Below, piece after piece: positions 62,337-64,000 of a stretch of DNA of 64,000 nt. Positions within the stretch are counted from its first letter, which is position 1; each line of letters starts with the position of its first letter. The stretch lies in NCBI GenBank assembly GCA_938003835.1, contig CALKXJ010000008.1, forward strand, positions 1 to 64,000, given 5' to 3'. A model generated the notes under the pieces. It made no database searches. It saw only the letters and a list, made by a program, of their open reading frames with translations, and had not been told where the DNA came from. The translations under genes were made by a program, and so were the position numbers. This DNA comes from an uncultured Bryobacteraceae bacterium (GTDB taxonomy: Bacteria; Acidobacteriota; Terriglobia; Bryobacterales; Bryobacteraceae).

Positions 62337-63551
62337 GTGATTGTGCTTCTGGCGCTTCTGACGATCGCCGTCTACACTGATTTCGAAGGCGCCAGTCTCG
62401 GCCGCATCCGCCGGCTCGCCGGGGACTGGCTCGAGTGTGCCGTAGCGGGCGAGACGGACCACGAAGGGCGCAATCGCCAGGCCACTTGGTATTACTTTCG
62501 TCTCGAGGGTGCCGCCGGGCGCCTCGTGACCATCGACCTGGTGGAGCTGGCGGGCGAGTACAACTATAAGCCGAATCGCGGCGTCATCGACGATCGCACG
62601 CCTCCGGTCTATAGCTACGACCGCCGCACTTGGCGGCACCTGACCGGCGTCGAATACGACCCTTCCGTGCCGCTACTCCGGCTCCGCATCCAGCCCGAAC
62701 GCAGCCCGGTCTGGATCGCCCATGTGCCGCCGTATACCACCGGGGACTTGGCGCGCCTGCTCGGCGAGCTGCGCGGCCATCCGCACTTTGCCGAGCGCGT
62801 GATCGGCACGAGCGCCGAAGGCCGCGAGCTCCTGCTCGTGACGGTGACCGATCCGGACGCCCGAGGCGACAAGCCCGTCGTTTGGCTGATGGCGCGGCAA
62901 CACGCCTGGGAGAGCCCCACCTCCTGGGTGGCCGAAGGAGCACTTCGCTTTCTGCTGTCCGATTCCAGCGAGGCAGCCTCCATCCGGCGGCGCACCGTTT
63001 TCCACGTGTTCCCAATGGTGGACCCGGACGGGGTTGTGCGCGGCGGCGTCCGCTTCAATGTGCACGGCTACGACCTCAACCGGAATTGGGACGCCATCGA
63101 TCCGGAGAAGATGCCGGAGATCGCTGCACATCGCCGGGCGGTGCTCGACTGGGTGGATGGCGGCGGCCGGCTCGACCTGTTTCTTACGCTCCACAACACC
63201 GAGACGGCGGAATATCTCGAGGGTCCTCCGGACGGGGCGTTTCGCGGGCTGCTTGAGCGGTTCCACAAGCTGCTCGTCGGGAGGAGCTCGTTTGAGCCGA
63301 CGCGCCCGGCGAGCCTGGCGCCCCCTTCGACCGACCCGGCGCGCAAAGGCCGAATGACGGTGGTTCAAGGGCTCTATCGGGACCGGAAGATTCCCGCCTT
63401 CCTGCTGGAGCAGCGCATCTCGTTCCACCCGAAGCTGGGCCGCTTCCCGACAGTCGAAGACCGTCTGAAGTTCGGCGAAGATCTTGTGCGCGTGCTGGCG
63501 GAGGTGGTCGGAGCCGGCCCCGTGCCGCCGCGCCCTCAGGCCACGCGGTAG
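62337..63551 (+). CDS. Zinc carboxypeptidase (M14 family)
   Basis: The protein is about 404 residues. A hydrophobic start (VIVLLALLTIAVYT) may be a signal peptide or anchor. A beta domain (25-120) precedes the M14 catalytic domain. Zinc ligands are likely His and Glu in RQHAWESPTSW and His in LTLHNTETAEY; DLNRNWD binds substrate carboxylate, and the catalytic Glu is in FLLEQRISFHP. It resembles the AGBL/M14-like bacterial group, which removes C-terminal residues. GTG 62337 is chosen; GTG 62343 is also possible. A nine-codon reading frame (62311-62340) ends over the GTG as GTGA. Confidence 0.85.
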   Translation: MIVLLALLTIAVYTDFEGASLGRIRRLAGDWLECAVAGETDHEGRNRQATWYYFRLEGAAGRLVTIDLVELAGEYNYKPNRGVIDDRTPPVYSYDRRTWRHLTGVEYDPSVPLLRLRIQPERSPVWIAHVPPYTTGDLARLLGELRGHPHFAERVIGTSAEGRELLLVTVTDPDARGDKPVVWLMARQHAWESPTSWVAEGALRFLLSDSSEAASIRRRTVFHVFPMVDPDGVVRGGVRFNVHGYDLNRNWDAIDPEKMPEIAAHRRAVLDWVDGGGRLDLFLTLHNTETAEYLEGPPDGAFRGLLERFHKLLVGRSSFEPTRPASLAPPSTDPARKGRMTVVQGLYRDRKIPAFLLEQRISFHPKLGRFPTVEDRLKFGEDLVRVLAEVVGAGPVPPRPQATR

Positions 63552-64000
63552 CGCGCGAGCGCCTCTTCGTCGACCTCGAGACCGAGGCCGGGGGCCTCAG
63601 GCGCGAGGATGTGGCCGTCTTCGATGGCGAACAGTTGCTTGCTCCGCAGCAGCTTGAGGCTCGGCGCCCATTGTTCTTCCGGCAGCAGCGGCGGCCAGAC
63701 CAGCGCCACCTCCTGCCATTCAGCGCCGATGGCGAAGGTGGCCTGGAGCCAGCCGGCCAGCATCAGGCCCATGGTGCCGTGGAGAATCGTCGGCACGTGA
63801 AACGCCTCGGCCAAGACCGCGGCCTTGCGCGCCAGCAGGATCCCGCCCACAGTCCGGCCGTCCGGCTGGAGAATGTCGTAGGTGTTGTGGAGCAGGCACT
63901 GGCGGAAGGGCTCCAGGCCCTGATAGCCTTCGCCGCCGGTGATCGGAATGTCGACGGCGGCGGCCAGGCGCGCCGGCGTCAGATAATCGTCGCGCGCGAA
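63536..64000 (-). CDS. Mandelate racemase/enolase-superfamily protein, C-terminal part
   Basis: The C-terminal 154 residues of a minus-strand gene that begins beyond the right edge are present. The frame stays open from 63536 to base 64000. LTPARLAAAVDIPITGGEGYQGLEPF and LQPDGRTVGGILLARKAA correspond to the barrel strands with an acidic metal site and the conserved Asp in QPD; PTILHGTMGLMLAG carries the late catalytic His position. These enzymes abstract the alpha-proton of a carboxylate, often a sugar acid. The stop overlaps the convergent carboxypeptidase by 16 bp. Confidence 0.8.
   Translation of the reverse strand, partial: FARDDYLTPARLAAAVDIPITGGEGYQGLEPFRQCLLHNTYDILQPDGRTVGGILLARKAAVLAEAFHVPTILHGTMGLMLAGWLQATFAIGAEWQEVALVWPPLLPEEQWAPSLKLLRSKQLFAIEDGHILAPEAPGLGLEVDEEALARYRVA

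Overview
The window reads as a GC-rich acidobacterial chromosome, most likely from the Bryobacterales/Solibacterales group. The best evidence is the TIGR03437-type ('Solibacter C-terminal') domain on the subtilase at 20736-23993, the Oar-like TonB receptor with an N-terminal carboxypeptidase-regulatory domain, a DUF1080 protein, Tat-exported sulfatase and sugar-isomerase-like proteins, and a Tes-like radical SAM protein. This assignment is inferred from family content; no rRNA or tRNA gene was seen.

Left end (1-3757): about 1 kb of compositionally foreign, virus-like coding sequence runs without a break into the first of two clear 36-nt CRISPR repeats (1029-1133); a third, decayed repeat follows at 1171-1206. 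Then come a frameshifted small gene, an unknown gene with a near-perfect Shine-Dalgarno sequence, cas2 and cas1. No effector cas genes are visible. The simplest reading is that the lost array spacer just before 1029 equals a viral protospacer and that the assembly crosses from the array into the virus there.

Region 3758-12750: a Tes-like radical SAM protein, an alpha-galactosidase-like (GH36) gene broken by three in-frame stops and one frameshift, queG, a secreted TPR protein, and a tandem alpha/beta-hydrolase whose second half has lost its nucleophile.

Region 12784-17746: two divergent threonine synthase paralogues, a cytosolic hybrid histidine kinase between them, and a zinc-type alcohol dehydrogenase.

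Region 17767-34955 is a long minus-strand block. It contains nuoCDIJKLMNH (complex I subunits without A, B, E, F or G, and with nuoH last), a SpoIIE-type phosphatase, the large subtilase, and a tightly overlapping korDABC operon for a 2-oxoacid:ferredoxin oxidoreductase.

Region 35047-48947: an unknown six-hairpin-type secreted protein, a PepSY-GDPD phosphodiesterase, trmFO-xerC, a TIM-barrel sugar isomerase-like protein, rdgB-rph with a newly called 47-residue membrane protein ahead of them, a TgpA-type transglutaminase and a large TonB receptor.

Region 49174-64000: the xseB-ispA-tlyA-nadK operon, a malic enzyme fused to a phosphotransacetylase-like domain, a Tat-lipoprotein sulfatase, a DUF1080 protein, a cold-shock gene with a hairpin next to its Shine-Dalgarno, a NarL-type regulator with a good sigma-70 promoter, dinB, a pair of FtsX/MacB-type permeases without an ATPase, an M14 carboxypeptidase, and the C-terminal part of an enolase-superfamily gene at the right edge.
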